Part shown: positions 10,370 to 21,529 of the stretch, piece by piece | How positions within the stretch are numbered: position 1 is the first letter of the stretch | Layout: each line of letters starts with the position of its first letter | Assembly (NCBI GenBank): GCA_964017065.1 | Contig: OZ024788.1 | Span: 5,695,087 to 5,759,086, forward strand | Length of the DNA: 64,000 nt | DNA from: Haliclona indistincta | Taxonomy: Eukaryota; Porifera; Demospongiae; Haplosclerida; Chalinidae | Direction: 5' to 3' | The notes under the pieces: generated by a model | The model's input: the letters and a program-made list of their open reading frames with translations, nothing else | What the model was told of the DNA's origin: nothing | Databases searched by the model: none | Position numbers and translations under genes: made by a program

Positions 10370-11480
10370 GCAATAATATTGTGTCTAGTTTATATTGACA
10401 AGCTCTCTGATACCATAGTGTGTGGAGTTGTGTGTATGAATTTCTGATCTTATAAAAGCATTATAAGCAGTGTATTACATATACAAGTACTAATTTGACA
10501 CTACTGTCAATATTGTGTTTGCAATGAAATTTTGTGCAAACATTGTGTCAAAACATATATTTTTGAGTCTACTTATTTGAATACTGTAATTTGATTGGTC
10601 AATAGCGTGACTCTAATTGCTGTAGAGTCATGGTAGCGAAGCTCTAAGTGTACCCTCAGGCGTTCAGACATAAGCAAAGAATGGAGTGTGTGTTTGCTGT
10701 AATGGGCTCAGTGTACGAGCACTTCTTACAGCTTCAAAGTCGAAGGACACTGTATAAGTCCAGAGACGCTCACTAAAGTATGGAACTAAACAGCGCTGAA
10801 TGTTGATGTTCCAGATAGTGTTCCTTGGTGTTACTCGTTCACGGGTCACTCGCCATATTGCCACAAGCTCCACCCTAGCCTGGTGCTCCTCCCTGCCATG
10901 CTGCTACAGCGGTTTTATGCAGTTAGAGCTGTTCGATCCCAAGCGTCAGTGTGACCACGCTGTATTAGCTGTGCTTACACAACACACTGTTTTACCTAGC
11001 ACTAGTAAGCAGATTATTTTCGCTTTTTCCTGCTTAGCCATCAGCACTTACAGTGGTACTGTTTTGTGTTTAATTGATACCACCTCATGAATTTTATTTA
11101 ATAAGGACCTCTCAGCTTGTTTATTGGAAAATGGATGATATGAAGACCACTTCACATGGTGTGGGTATACCCCATTCACTGGTGGATTGGATTAGGAGCC
11201 ATCACTAAAATTTTAGCTATGTACTACCACAATGCAAGGAGTTGGTTGAATAAACTGATGAATTATTTTACAAGTTCAGCAACAGATTTCAGAGACAATT
11301 TTGGCAGCGCTATACTTTACTAAGATTTTTAGTAACATAATCCCTTTCAGCTATTTATGGAGACACCATTCTATTTACAAGACTTCTATGAAAGATGCCC
11401 AGATCATACATTGCAAGCTAGCTAGATAATAAGCTTCTGTGACTTATGCAAAGCTGTACATTATGCTGAGAGCAAGAAAG
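10370..11480. other. no gene recognised
   Basis: AT-rich intergenic DNA. The open frames here are short, have no paralogue in the window and show no motif. Confidence 0.5.
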
Positions 11481-11640
11481 CACTGTAAAGGCACATGTTG
11501 AAGGGAAGCACGTGGAAGAGCGTTTGAACAAACATGACACATGTGCAGACATGTGAGAGCAACACCAGTATAAGACAAAGAGAGGATGTGGTATATTAGT
11601 ATTAGCATCAAAAGAGCAGTGTTGGTGGATGCTGCCATGA
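11481..11640. repeat. duplicated flank of tRNA-His
   Basis: Shares blocks with 34410-34553, for example GACACATGTGCAGACATGTG and GCATCAAAAGAGCA. The tRNA and its 5' flank were therefore duplicated together. Confidence 0.7.
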
Positions 11641-11643
11641 GTT

Positions 11644-11718
11644 GCCGTGATCGTCTAGAGGTTAGGACATAGCGTAATTTTGGCCGCAATAACCCAGGTT
11701 CGAATCCTGGTCACGGCA
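11644..11718 (+). pseudogene. tRNA-His relic with altered anticodon loop
   Basis: The acceptor stem GCCGTGA/TCACGGC and the B box GGTTCGAATCC are perfect. The anticodon arm, however, reads AGCGTAATTTTGGCCGC, three bases longer than the intact copy at 34554, with the TTGTGGC loop destroyed. Probably not functional as tRNA-His. Confidence 0.75.
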
Positions 11719-11839
11719 TAATTTTTAACTGGCACCAAAACTGCATCAAAATGTATGCTCTCATCTGCACAGGTGGTCATGCATGCAACATGCCCACATA
11801 CAACAATCCCACCTGTGTAACATGCCCACATGCCCACAT

Positions 11840-11960
11840 GTGCCTAGATTGTTCAAAACAGTTGGTATGTTTCTGTGTGGTATGATTTCGTTTGTAATCT
11901 CTAGTCGGTGTAGGGGGCATCGATCAGTGATGTGTTCTTCACACACTGATCAACACATCA
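11840..11960 (-). pseudogene. 3' fragment of a CH-B gene
   Basis: The minus strand encodes MCEEHITDRCPLH and then LEITNEIIPH, nearly the same as the C-terminus of the CH-B gene at 35139. The first module and the promoter are missing. Lying next to the tRNA-His relic, it shows that a tRNA-plus-CH-B block was copied. Confidence 0.75.
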
Positions 11961-11989
11961 GTGTGAACATGATCGCACATGAGTGAGTG

Positions 11990-12540
11990 TGAACAGTGTG
12001 TTTTATGTAGCTCGAGCGCGGCGGCGGCGGCGGCGACCATCGATCGCTCTGGTCAATCTTTTCTGGGCGATGCTTGATGAATGTGGCTTACAACTAAGGA
12101 AAGCACTAGAGATGTAGTTACTATGCCTCTTTGGTGTGGACGGAGCCAGGAGGCATACAGTAGCCTGTGTATGTACTACAGGACAGCTGGCAAGCCCAGT
12201 GAGAAGCAACAGACTGCCAGAGTTTCAGCAGCATGCACTCTGACATTACAGGCACTACAGCTATGAACTTGCTTGGTGTGTGATCTAAACCTGTGTCATG
12301 TTCCAGTGCAATAGTACTAATAATTAAGATAGTTGCTGTGAGTATACTGTCTAAACTTATCAGTGAGGCATCTGCACCTTGTATATAGCACCTGCATTTT
12401 GATAGAGTGATGTGAAACACCAATCTATCAGAGTAATGTATAGTTGTTGACATAGTAGACTATGGTATACATTAAAATTATAATTTTAGCAAACAATAAA
12501 CACATGGCTGACAATACACAAAACAAATAGCAGTCAAACC
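11990..12540. other. intergenic; short CGG run
   Basis: Contains a run of (CGG)n at about 12017-12035 and no supported gene. It is the 3' flank of the peptidase gene. Confidence 0.5.
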
Positions 12541-12555
12541 GGTTTTTGTGCAAAG

Positions 12556-14605
12556 CTAATGTCTCATGTTCCGGGAGTAAAGGGTGCTCTGAAGTATGCT
12601 TCCATTGGTTGGCTCAAAGCTTTCATGGCATTTCGGACACTCAGCTTTCAGTAGGTTTCCAAAGTATTCGTCTACTTTAGGGGCACGTTTACACTTCGGA
12701 CATGTGTAGTTGACATCTTTAAGACTAGGATATGTCTTCAACATTTCCTTGGCTCTTTTAGTACCCTCAATTTTATAGGCTTCTTTTTCTCCTCTTGTGA
12801 GATCATCCAGTGTCCAGTAGACATCATAGAATTTCATGTCATGTAAGACTAAATGATCTTCTATTCGAAAGAATCCTCCATCGCCAAAACCTGTGCCCCA
12901 TGAATTCATGAAAGTGAGACAGTCTGGATCACACCTTATCAACACCACTGCATGTCCTGAAGTTTGTCCACCTGTAATAATGAATGACAATAATCACAGG
13001 CTACCAACTATACTAACTTGTTTTTATTGTTGCTTTCTTTAAAATGCCTTTCTTTGTGTTCTTGAAGAAACGTGAAAAATTATCCCATTCTTCATCGTGC
13101 AACCGGAATGTGGCAACAACCGGGTGCCTTCGATTGATAGCCTGCCTTGCACCAGTTTCATTCACCTCTCGACAATGCAGACGATACTCTTGACAAACCT
13201 TCTCAAGGACATTCCTTGTATTGGCACCGTGTTGTCCGTATTCACGTATAATGCGTTCACGTATAGCGTAGAAGTCAGGAATGCCTCCCTCTCGCCCAAC
13301 TATACGATGCATGGCAAGGTGGAATGTGGCCGCAATTGCATTAGCATAGCATGTTCCGCCCTGTTGTGTTTTGGGTTTGAAGTCAGCATTATACTGGTTG
13401 ATGTAAGTGGCAAGAGGCACTTTCTCAAGAACATCGACCAAAACATCGCATTCATTCATCATCTGAGAGACAAGAGTCTCACAAAACTCATTTACAACTG
13501 CCATGCTATTTGCCTGGACAAACAAACGACTTGCACCTGATGCAGGTAGCTCCCATCCTGCGTCAACAAGATACGAGATAGGTGTGTGGGTATTCTTCAT
13601 TGTTGAGCTCATGTTGAACAATGCCAGTTGGCCATTTCTCCAGTTAGGGTTTGCATGATACAGCAGTTGTCTTGGGTTGTCTAAATCATCTGATGTAAGA
13701 TAACATGTAGCTATCTTTACACCCATGGCATGAAGCTCTTGAGCAATCGGACAAGGATCTCCGTCTCCTGACTCTCCGTCAGATAAAACAAAGAGAACTT
13801 TTTCCATTTCTGTATCTGCTTGTCTGAAGATACGTACTGCCTGATTCATTGCCTCACACATCGGCGTGCCACCATAAATGTATGGCTCTATGTAGTCGAC
13901 TAGCTCCTGGACGTAGTCACGCAAGGATTCGGATGGAGAATCTTGTGCTTCATCAGTAGGTTCAGTATCAAGAAGCTCTTGCATCACTTTCGATACATGA
14001 ATCACTCGGCTTGGCTGTATAGGCTCTTTAAGGCTATTCAAAAAAGCAGTTTTCATTATATCTTGAGCATAAATATACGCTTCAGATGTAGTAACCATGT
14101 TATTTTCATACCGTGTTGTTACATTCCCAACTAAGGGTAGCCACTGCGTAAATGTGAGCGCTGCACCACCGACGTTGTTAGTGATATTGTCTTCTGGCAA
14201 TTTCTCGATCAGCCGAGGTATTAAGCTTTCATCTTTGCGCAGTAGATAATTCAGGACTGATGCCTCTCTGTCTGTCAGGTGTTTCCTAATCCATCGCTCA
14301 GCATGTGGGGCTCTGGCCAGTCTTGCCAATCGAACAAGGTCTTCTGGTGTGCTTTTACTTTGACGTAGATCTTTCAAAAGCTCAAACAAAGGAATCAAGT
14401 TGCAGACAGGCGCAGGCTCTTCTATTCCAAAGCCACACGCAAAAATTCTTTCTTGCCTTTTGTGATTTGCAACTTCTTTCCCGACAATATTTGCGATGGT
14501 AGTGAACATTGTGTGGGTTCGCTGCACACTCACATCGTGGTTTCTGTCGCCAGTGGCATAAGCACTTCTCATAGAGCCAGACACATCAAGAAGAACGCCA
14601 TACAT
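12556..14605 (-). CDS. vWA domain - papain-like domain - zinc ribbon protein (667 aa)
   Basis: Two exons: 14605-13018 and 12971-12556, with a 46-nt GTTAGT...ACAG intron. The joined frame is open. The N-terminus is a von Willebrand A domain with a MIDAS motif: D-V-S-G-S-M at residues 8-13, a GGTPM Thr, and LSDGESGD. A papain-like (C1-type) peptidase follows: QQGGTC with Cys419, SGHAVVL with His536, and NSWGTGFG with Asn552. The splice junction falls just before the catalytic His. The C-terminus has a zinc ribbon, CPKC at 620-623 and CPKC at 641-644. The residue after the catalytic Cys is Tyr, not the Trp usual in papains. No signal peptide, so a cytosolic role is likely. Function and substrates unknown; more upstream exons cannot be excluded. 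Confidence 0.85.
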
Positions 14606-14735
14606 TTCTGCAACTATCTTCTAGTACGGATGTGGCAAGTAGACAGTTTTTATAGTAGGAATACCTTTCACCCACGCATCGTGAATATTATTATAGACAA
14701 CCACAAGGGAGGTGCTCACTACACACAAGTTTACC

Positions 14736-14845
14736 CTCCCGCCATGCAACTAAGCATGCACACACCCAACATGCCCCCAGCACATGCACTTCACTCATAG
14801 TGTGTCAGGGCTGCTGTGCATGCCACTGTAAACGCATATAATCTT
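14736..14845 (+). repeat. left direct repeat of the Ngaro-like element
   Basis: Starts CTCCCGCCATGCAACTAAGC and matches 20208-20318 almost base for base. Confidence 0.8.
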
Positions 14846-15229
14846 AACAACACTTTACAACCAACCATACAATCACAACGACACCGATGAGCTGGGGCCA
14901 CCTAAACGCACAAATTAAATTTATGATTAGCGCGGCCCAACGCTAATCAAGGGAAAAACCCAGAGAGACCTAAAGCTTTTTGAGAAAAAACTCTGGGAAA
15001 ACCCATTACTGACGTCAGCTCGAGAAATGAACTACTCTATAAGTTCAAGATTCTCTCCGTTGCTTCTCTGGAACCAATCTGTATAGATATAAATAACATT
15101 TTGGAACAACAAACACCAACACTACTACACTACAGTACTACTACAAAAACATCTGTTCTCTGTCTCTGGATCCTGGAACAATCTGATAAATAGCTGAGGT
15201 AATAACTTCAGAAGGGGCGGGAGGGTGGG

Positions 15230-15292
15230 AATTAACTGAGTGGCGAAATGCACAACCCTAGAATGACTACATTAACTAACCCACACCTTAAA
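15230..15292 (+). repeat. 5' internal segment repeated in a derivative
   Basis: Starts AATTAACTGAGTGGCG. The same 63 bp occurs at 31745-31807, where it is joined directly to a copy of the element's 3' segment (20115-20207). Confidence 0.75.
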
Positions 15293-15613
15293 AGGTAAGT
15301 TAATAAGTTAACTTGGGTTAATGCATGGTATCCTAGGTGAAAGCAGAACAACATACAGGCCAGGCGCAAGAGAAGCAAGGTCCATCGCCTGCACACTGTT
15401 TACAGCATGTACATGGTTTGTCGGGTCACATGCAAACATTGTCCGGATCCCGATCGGCTGTCGGACATACAAGCGAGCATGGGAACAACGGGCACGTGAA
15501 GCGTAAAACAACAAACAGGGTTCACAGTATTTAAGGTCCAATGCCGAGCGGACAGTTCCACTCTGGCATTGTTCCTCTTTGATCTTTCGACTGAGAGCAC
15601 CTAGAGCACTACT

Positions 15614-17239
15614 ATGAGTTCCGAAACACTCACCTCACTCATGAAGCTGCCGGTGGAGGTCCTACGCCTACGCCTCTCAAGCGCCAACCTTGACATGACG
15701 GGCTCCAAAAAAGAGCGTGCCACCAGGCTGTACCGACACCTCCGCGCTAGGCCTCCTCCCGACCAGCGTCAGCGAAGGACAGACCAGCGTCCGCAGCACC
15801 AAGAAACAGGCCCCACGTCTCGGCAGCCAAGGCGGCAGAACGAGCAGGAGCATCCCAACACTGGCGACGGCGGCGCTCGGGATGCACCGGTTCAGAGGAT
15901 GTCCGGAGATTCCAACAGCGACTCGGACAGCGCAGGGCAACTGTCAAGTTCAGAGGACCAAGAGGACAGCGAATCCGATGCCCTAGATGATGACGACCGA
16001 GCCGTCCATCGCCGCACGCTCCCGCTGCCCCATACTCGTCACGCCGACGGGACAGCAAGTCCACCCGGCCGCAGAACGACTCCGGACCTGCGACACCCAA
16101 CAACCCATCACAGGACAAGGACAGCTTCAATCCGCGCTCGGCCATCACGATCACGCGGTCAACACGGAGTCCGACAAGCCCCACCCTCCCGTCAGTCTAG
16201 ACCTCGCAGCAGGGAACAAGGCAGGAGTGGTCGGAGATCACGACACCGTCGCGAACTGGACCGCGACAGGGGAGGCTACCAGAGGCACCAACCTTCCACC
16301 ACCGCCAGGTTCCGCAGCCGGTCCCCTAGGCGCGACCGCTCCTCTACTCGCCCCTACCGGCGACAGCACAGGGAGTTCTCCTCCAGCGAGTCAGACTCTT
16401 CTGTGGACTACCGAGGGCGCTCATCCTCACCGTCCTCCTCCTCCTCAACCTTCAGCTCAGCTTCGTCTTCCTGCTCACGGAGCCCCTCCAATAGCCCCCG
16501 TAGCAGACGTCATAAACACCACCAGTGTCACCACAGGAGAAGACACCACCACAAAGAACGCAGCTTCAGCTGGATACATGGGTCATCTCCCTTCGTCTCG
16601 TGTGCTCCCCCTCCTTCCGACCGTACCATCTCACGGATAAGAAGGGGTAAGTACACTAACTTTGATGTTCTTCTTCCGCACACAGAGGAATCCATGCCGG
16701 TACAAGGAGCGCGAGCTGCTGAGGGTAGGACCAAACACAACCGCATGCAGAAAAGAACTGTGAATGACTTCCAGTCATGGACGGAAGCATGGAACATATT
16801 CTTCCTAATCACAGCCCACACATCTCATTCCCAATACAGGTCACTGGAGCTACTGAAGTATCAGGCTTTGATGGGACATCTATTCTCCGCCTACCCGACC
16901 CCTGTCTGTGTCAAGTACGACCAACTATTTCGCAGAGCCGCAGCCCGGGACCCATCTCTCCAGTGGGACGCGTACAAAGAAGACCTTCTAGTGTGGTGTT
17001 CGACCTCTCGTTCCTTTCGGAGACCAATTACCTCCCGTCTCGGACCCCCCGCAGCCAGCGCTGCAGGCGGGGCGCTCCAGCGAGCGACCCACAACACCAC
17101 CGGCAAGGAGATCTGCCTCAGATACAACAAAGGGAATTGCACAAGAGGAGATGAGTGCAGATTCGCACACTGCTGCTGGCACGTCGGCTGCCGAGGAAAC
17201 CACCCGGCAAAAACATGCCCCCTCGGAACTGGTGGGTGA
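15614..17239 (+). CDS. gag-like protein of the Ngaro-like element (541 aa)
   Basis: The N-terminus resembles a SAP motif (LPVEVLRLRLSSANLDMTGS). A long Arg/Ser-rich middle has SR-type repeats, as in RNA-binding proteins. The C-terminus has a CCCH zinc finger (CLRYNKGNCTRGDECRFAHC) followed by CRGNHPAKTC. It overlaps the RT frame by 89 nt. The role in packaging element RNA is inferred from its position. Confidence 0.8.
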   Translation: MSSETLTSLMKLPVEVLRLRLSSANLDMTGSKKERATRLYRHLRARPPPDQRQRRTDQRPQHQETGPTSRQPRRQNEQEHPNTGDGGARDAPVQRMSGDSNSDSDSAGQLSSSEDQEDSESDALDDDDRAVHRRTLPLPHTRHADGTASPPGRRTTPDLRHPTTHHRTRTASIRARPSRSRGQHGVRQAPPSRQSRPRSREQGRSGRRSRHRRELDRDRGGYQRHQPSTTARFRSRSPRRDRSSTRPYRRQHREFSSSESDSSVDYRGRSSSPSSSSSTFSSASSSCSRSPSNSPRSRRHKHHQCHHRRRHHHKERSFSWIHGSSPFVSCAPPPSDRTISRIRRGKYTNFDVLLPHTEESMPVQGARAAEGRTKHNRMQKRTVNDFQSWTEAWNIFFLITAHTSHSQYRSLELLKYQALMGHLFSAYPTPVCVKYDQLFRRAAARDPSLQWDAYKEDLLVWCSTSRSFRRPITSRLGPPAASAAGGALQRATHNTTGKEICLRYNKGNCTRGDECRFAHCCWHVGCRGNHPAKTCPLGTGG

Positions 17240-18821
17240 GCTCCAGCGAGCTCACACACCCTTACGACGCTCACAATTTGTGAGTGAGTTAGCACATCAC
17301 CCCAACAAAGCCTTCGTCTCTTGGCTGCTAGACGCTATTGACAATGGCGTATCCCTAGGTTATGCCGGCCCAAGAATCCCGCACTCATCACCCAACCTCA
17401 CATCAGCGTACACACATTCAGCAGTAATCGATCAAGAATTAGCAAAAGAACGCGATGCAGGTCGTATACTCGGCCCATTCACGACTCCACCAATTCCGAA
17501 CCTCCGCTGCTCCGGACTAGGGGTGGTTCCCAAGAAGAACGGCAAATGGCGGGTCATCATGCATCTGTCGGCTCCACCAGGAAACAGCATAAATGATTTC
17601 ATCGCCCCGGAGCAGTTCCAAATGCACTACTCCTCAGTGGACGATGCAATACAGCTCCTCTCTCTACACGGACAGGGAGCCTTGATGGCGAAAGTGGACC
17701 TCAAAGCTGCCTTTAGGATGGTGCCAGTGCAGCGCTCAGATTGGGAGCTCCTGGGGATCCACTGGCGAGGGCAGTACTATATAGACACCTGCCTCCCATT
17801 TGGTTGTCGATCATCTCCCTTCCTGTTTAACCAGTTTGCCGAGGCCCTCCAGTGGATGTTGACCACAAACTATCACATACCATCTATCCACTATCTGGAT
17901 GACTATTTCATCACTGGCCCCCCAGACTCTTCCGCTTGCGGCGAAGCCAAAGACAAGACTCTGTCCTTATGCAGATCCTTGGGTATACCAGTCGCCATGG
18001 ACAAGGTCGAAGGACCCTCGTCTACCCTGACTTTTCTGGGAATCGAGCTTGACTCCACACTCCAGGAATTGAGACTACCTCCTACTAAACTGAACGAGCT
18101 CCTGCACGAACTCGGCAAATGGCAGGACCGCCGAAAAGCCACTAAACGACAACTCCTCTCACTAATCGGGAAACTGGCTTTCGCCGCCAAAGTAGTTCCA
18201 GCAGGTAGACTATTCACACGCCGCTTAATTGAGCTGGCCAGTACAAAGAAACGCCTACACCATCACCTTGACCTAAACAGACAGGCACAAGAGGACATTC
18301 GGTGGTGGCAACAATTCCTCCCATCATGGAATGGACGCTCTATGTTCTTGGAACCCACTTGGACAGAAGCAGACGACCTCCAACTATTCACGGACGCATC
18401 GGGGACAAAAGGATTCGGAGCATACTTCGATAAAGAATGGATACGAGGAGATTGGCTACCATCCCAACGGCTTCCTTTGCGCTCCATCCAATGGCAAGAA
18501 CTGTTTGCTATAGTAGCAGCTACCATGACCTGGTGCAACAGACTGAGGGGCAGAAAGGTTCGCTTCAACTGCGACAATGAAGCCATTGTCAAGGCGTGGC
18601 AGAACAAGTCAGCGAAGCACCCACAACTGGTCGCCCTACTCCGCCATCTGTTCATGATAGCTGCTAGATCCAACTTCACCGTGTACCTCTACCACCTACC
18701 GGGCAAAAAGAACACTATTGCGGATGCTCTCTCCCGTAACAAGATTAACCGTTTCTTTTCTCTCACCCCCCAGGCACACCCAGAACCCACACCTCTACCA
18801 GACGGACTCGCACTGCTATAA
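17151..18821 (+). CDS. reverse transcriptase - RNase H of the Ngaro-like element (556 aa)
   Basis: RT motifs: KWRVIMHLS, KVDLKAAFRMVPV, LPFGCRSSPFLFNQF and the catalytic YLDDYFI. RNase H motifs: TDASGTKGFGAYF, WQELFAI and ADALSR near the end. The frame starts inside gag, so translation may use an overlap or frameshift mechanism. The frame is uninterrupted. Confidence 0.88.
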   Translation: MSADSHTAAGTSAAEETTRQKHAPSELVGELQRAHTPLRRSQFVSELAHHPNKAFVSWLLDAIDNGVSLGYAGPRIPHSSPNLTSAYTHSAVIDQELAKERDAGRILGPFTTPPIPNLRCSGLGVVPKKNGKWRVIMHLSAPPGNSINDFIAPEQFQMHYSSVDDAIQLLSLHGQGALMAKVDLKAAFRMVPVQRSDWELLGIHWRGQYYIDTCLPFGCRSSPFLFNQFAEALQWMLTTNYHIPSIHYLDDYFITGPPDSSACGEAKDKTLSLCRSLGIPVAMDKVEGPSSTLTFLGIELDSTLQELRLPPTKLNELLHELGKWQDRRKATKRQLLSLIGKLAFAAKVVPAGRLFTRRLIELASTKKRLHHHLDLNRQAQEDIRWWQQFLPSWNGRSMFLEPTWTEADDLQLFTDASGTKGFGAYFDKEWIRGDWLPSQRLPLRSIQWQELFAIVAATMTWCNRLRGRKVRFNCDNEAIVKAWQNKSAKHPQLVALLRHLFMIAARSNFTVYLYHLPGKKNTIADALSRNKINRFFSLTPQAHPEPTPLPDGLALL

Positions 18822-18853
18822 CCCAGGAACTGGCCCACCTCCACCAGCTAGCG

Positions 18854-19726
18854 GTGTCTGCCTCATCAACCAACACTTACCGCTCAGGCCTCAAGCAGTT
18901 CATCCAGTTCTGTCAATCAATCAGTGCGGAGTACCTACCTGCGTCCAAACAAACCGTGGCTCTGTTTGCGGCGCATCTCAGCAGATCGGTGTCCCTCACA
19001 ACAATCAAAGTGTACTTGGCAGCCGTCTCATTCCAACACCGTCGGGCAGGACTCAGCAGTCCTACAAGACACAACACCTCCTTACAACTGGCACTCCGGG
19101 GCGTGGCAAGGAAGCAGTCGGGATATAGTCGTCGATTGAGAAAGCCCATCACAAAGGACATCCTACAACGCCTCCTCCAGATCCTCAGTCGCCCAACTAG
19201 CACCTGGTGCAGTCAGGAGCGTGCCATGCTGGCTGCCGCACTCTGCCTAGGGTTCTATGGATTCCTCAGGGGTGGAGAACTCATGCCATCAAGTGAAAAC
19301 ACCTTTAATCCCAGAACCAGCCTCACCGCTGCTGACATCAACATCACGTCAGGTTGCCTTCAGTTTTCCATCAAGAGGTCAAAAACCGACCAACTAGGCA
19401 AGGGCCACACCATCACACTGTATAAATCGGACACGGACCTATGCCCGGTGTATCTCATTCAGCGTTACCTACAGGTCAGTAGACCAAGCCCAGACCAGCC
19501 CCTCCTGCTTCACTGCAACGGCCGACCGCTCTACCTTCATCAGTTCAGAGCTATGTTGCGGAAGCTTCTCGGGATGGCCAAGCTACAACCCCAAGAGTTC
19601 AACACTCACAGCCTGAGGATTGGAGCAGCCACCTCAGCGGCTGAGGAAGGAGTCCCCACTAGAACCATCAAGAGACTAGGCCGCTGGCGCAGCCGAGCTT
19701 ACAGACTCTATATACGCAACTACTAA
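18854..19726 (+). CDS. tyrosine recombinase of the Ngaro-like element (290 aa)
   Basis: Phage-integrase-type catalytic residues are visible: Arg in GFLRGGEL, HSLRIGAATS, RLGRWRS, and the nucleophile Tyr near the C-terminus in AYRLYIRNY. Integrates the element by site-specific-type recombination, as in DIRS/Ngaro families. It follows the RT frame by about 30 nt. Appears intact. Confidence 0.88.
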   Translation: MSASSTNTYRSGLKQFIQFCQSISAEYLPASKQTVALFAAHLSRSVSLTTIKVYLAAVSFQHRRAGLSSPTRHNTSLQLALRGVARKQSGYSRRLRKPITKDILQRLLQILSRPTSTWCSQERAMLAAALCLGFYGFLRGGELMPSSENTFNPRTSLTAADINITSGCLQFSIKRSKTDQLGKGHTITLYKSDTDLCPVYLIQRYLQVSRPSPDQPLLLHCNGRPLYLHQFRAMLRKLLGMAKLQPQEFNTHSLRIGAATSAAEEGVPTRTIKRLGRWRSRAYRLYIRNY

Positions 19727-19739
19727 CTTGGTCGTGTAT

Positions 19740-20115
19740 CTCAAACACTTATTACTCATCACTTAGTCCACTTATCTCTCCGTTTTCTATATATCATAAC
19801 TGTGAACCCCTCAGTTCAAAACAAAACAAAAAAAAAATCTTTTTTGTTTTCGTTGAGTAAAGCGTCTGCCCTATTTGGAGGTAATTGGGCGGTACCCTGG
19901 TAAGCCTCGCCCCAAATAGGTCACCCGGACTGGAACCAGCGTTCCCGGTCTGATATCCTATGGGAGGGTCAGCACTCTCAGAGCACTACCAGGGTACGCC
20001 AGCCTGACCCTCCATTACGCCAAATGAAATAATGAAATAATATTTGAAGAGAAAAGACATTCAACAGTCTCAAACGAGCATGCGCAGGTCAACACCGGGA
20101 TACATGGTTGCATTA
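19740..20115. other. 3' non-coding part of the Ngaro-like element
   Basis: Contains an A-rich run at about 19820 and a GC-rich segment with the imperfect repeat CCAAATAGG/CCTATTTGG at about 19870-19920. No gene. Confidence 0.5.
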
Positions 20116-20207
20116 ATACCCTACCACACAATGACATCATGCTACGTCATGCATTGTCGGGAGCATATTTTCCGTCTAATTACTTCGTAAAACGACACAA
20201 AATATAT

Positions 20208-20318
20208 CTCCCGCCATGCAACTAAGCATGCACACACCCAACATGCCCCCCAGCACATGCACTTCACTCATAGTGTGTCAGGGCTGCTGTGCACGCCACT
20301 GTAAACGCATATAATCTT
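20208..20318 (+). repeat. right direct repeat of the Ngaro-like element
   Basis: Second copy of the 14736 repeat. Directly upstream, 20115-20207 is the 3' segment found again at 31805-31899. Confidence 0.8.
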
Positions 20319-20347
20319 CACACTAGAACTAACAAAGAGCGGGTCTG

Positions 20348-21355
20348 TTACAATTTAAGACCTTTGGACACTGCTAGGCGTGCTCCTTCTGAGTCCTTTA
20401 CATAGCCATCCTTAGCAGTCTCCGATTTAATTCCACCTGCCGTGGCGCTTAAACAGCCTGTCCGGAACACCTGCTGCAGCTGCAGCAGTTGCTCCCCCTG
20501 CTCTCAGGCTATGTAGCCCGAACTGACTACGGTCATAACCAAGCTGGTCCAGTTTAGCGAGGAAAACCTCGCGCATCCGGGTATAGCTTAGACCACCCGA
20601 GGGACGCAGGCGTTTCCTTTTCCAGTTTGGGTCACACCCCTAAAGAGGTGGAGCTCGGAGGACAGCGAGATATTTGCAGCAGCCACATATCTCTCTAGCA
20701 TAGCCACGGGGCAAGTGGCGTTACTTGTCCTAGCGACTAGAACGGTGTCCCCCTGTCTGTACTAGTCCGTTTTGCTCGATGCAATGTGGACGGACATGGC
20801 TGATTCCGTGAATGTTATGTCGCAGCATCTCAGCTTAGCTAATTCATCGAAGCGGAGGAATGCTGCAAAAGCCAGCAACGCGCTCGCTGCCAAACGAATA
20901 TCGGACAGTTTAGGGGAAGACCCTAGGCTTTCTACCATGCTGTTCAGCATCTCCACGGTCACTGGCTCTTTTCGAACTTTTGGGCGAGCTAGTTGTCGCT
21001 GCAAGCCCGCCAGTGTTGCGCGGATGAATGGCGAAGCTGACACCGGCTGATGATCGGCAAGTTGTTGCACCCAAGCTATTGCGTTCACAGCCTCCTCCAC
21101 CGTTGCCTTAGATTTGGAAGTCTCGGCTAGGTACTGCAAGTAGAGCGCAAAGTGCGCCTCCTTGACAGGGTACACCGCGATTTCGGTAGCGTGAGAGGCG
21201 ACCCAGTTCTTCCACCGCTGGAATGCTCGGAGGTACTTTGCCACGGTAGAATCAGCTCGGCTGCCGACAACCGTGCGGGGGAGGCCTTCAGCTAGCTTCT
21301 TTAACTCCGGGTCGCCCAGCTGTTGCATTGTCTCCCATACTCCTGGCCCAGACAA
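20348..21355 (-). pseudogene. tyrosine recombinase, broken
   Basis: The open part (197 aa) has the N-terminal SAM-like core-binding domain and the start of the catalytic domain, ending at SSKTD. The minus strand then continues past an in-frame TAG and two frameshifts to encode recognisable LHSLRAGGAT, FKRHGRW and a DGYVKD with the Tyr. A TTTTTTCAG acceptor-like site just before 21355 suggests the native protein began in an upstream exon. Confidence 0.8.
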
Positions 21356-21529
21356 TATATCTGAAAAAAGGCATCACGCTCCATTACATGTACATTTTGC
21401 TTGCTAAAATAACTGTACACTTTGCCAGATACAATACTCGACTGTAGTTACCCCACACTCTGATGATTAGTCTGCCTTTACATCGGAATGTTATAACAGA
21501 TAGGACTTCACACCCATGTGACGCCATCG

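Larger units (their letters stand above)
14736..20318 (+). mobile_element. intact DIRS/Ngaro-like tyrosine-recombinase retrotransposon
   Basis: Three long open frames in order: gag-like, RT-RNase H and tyrosine recombinase, with no stops or frameshifts seen. A 110-bp sequence starting CTCCCGCCATGC is present at both 14736-14845 and 20208-20318 as a direct repeat, as expected for the split direct repeats of Ngaro-type elements. No adenine methylase domain seen, which also favours Ngaro over DIRS1. The second expected repeat pair was not found, so the outer boundaries are uncertain. Confidence 0.75.
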
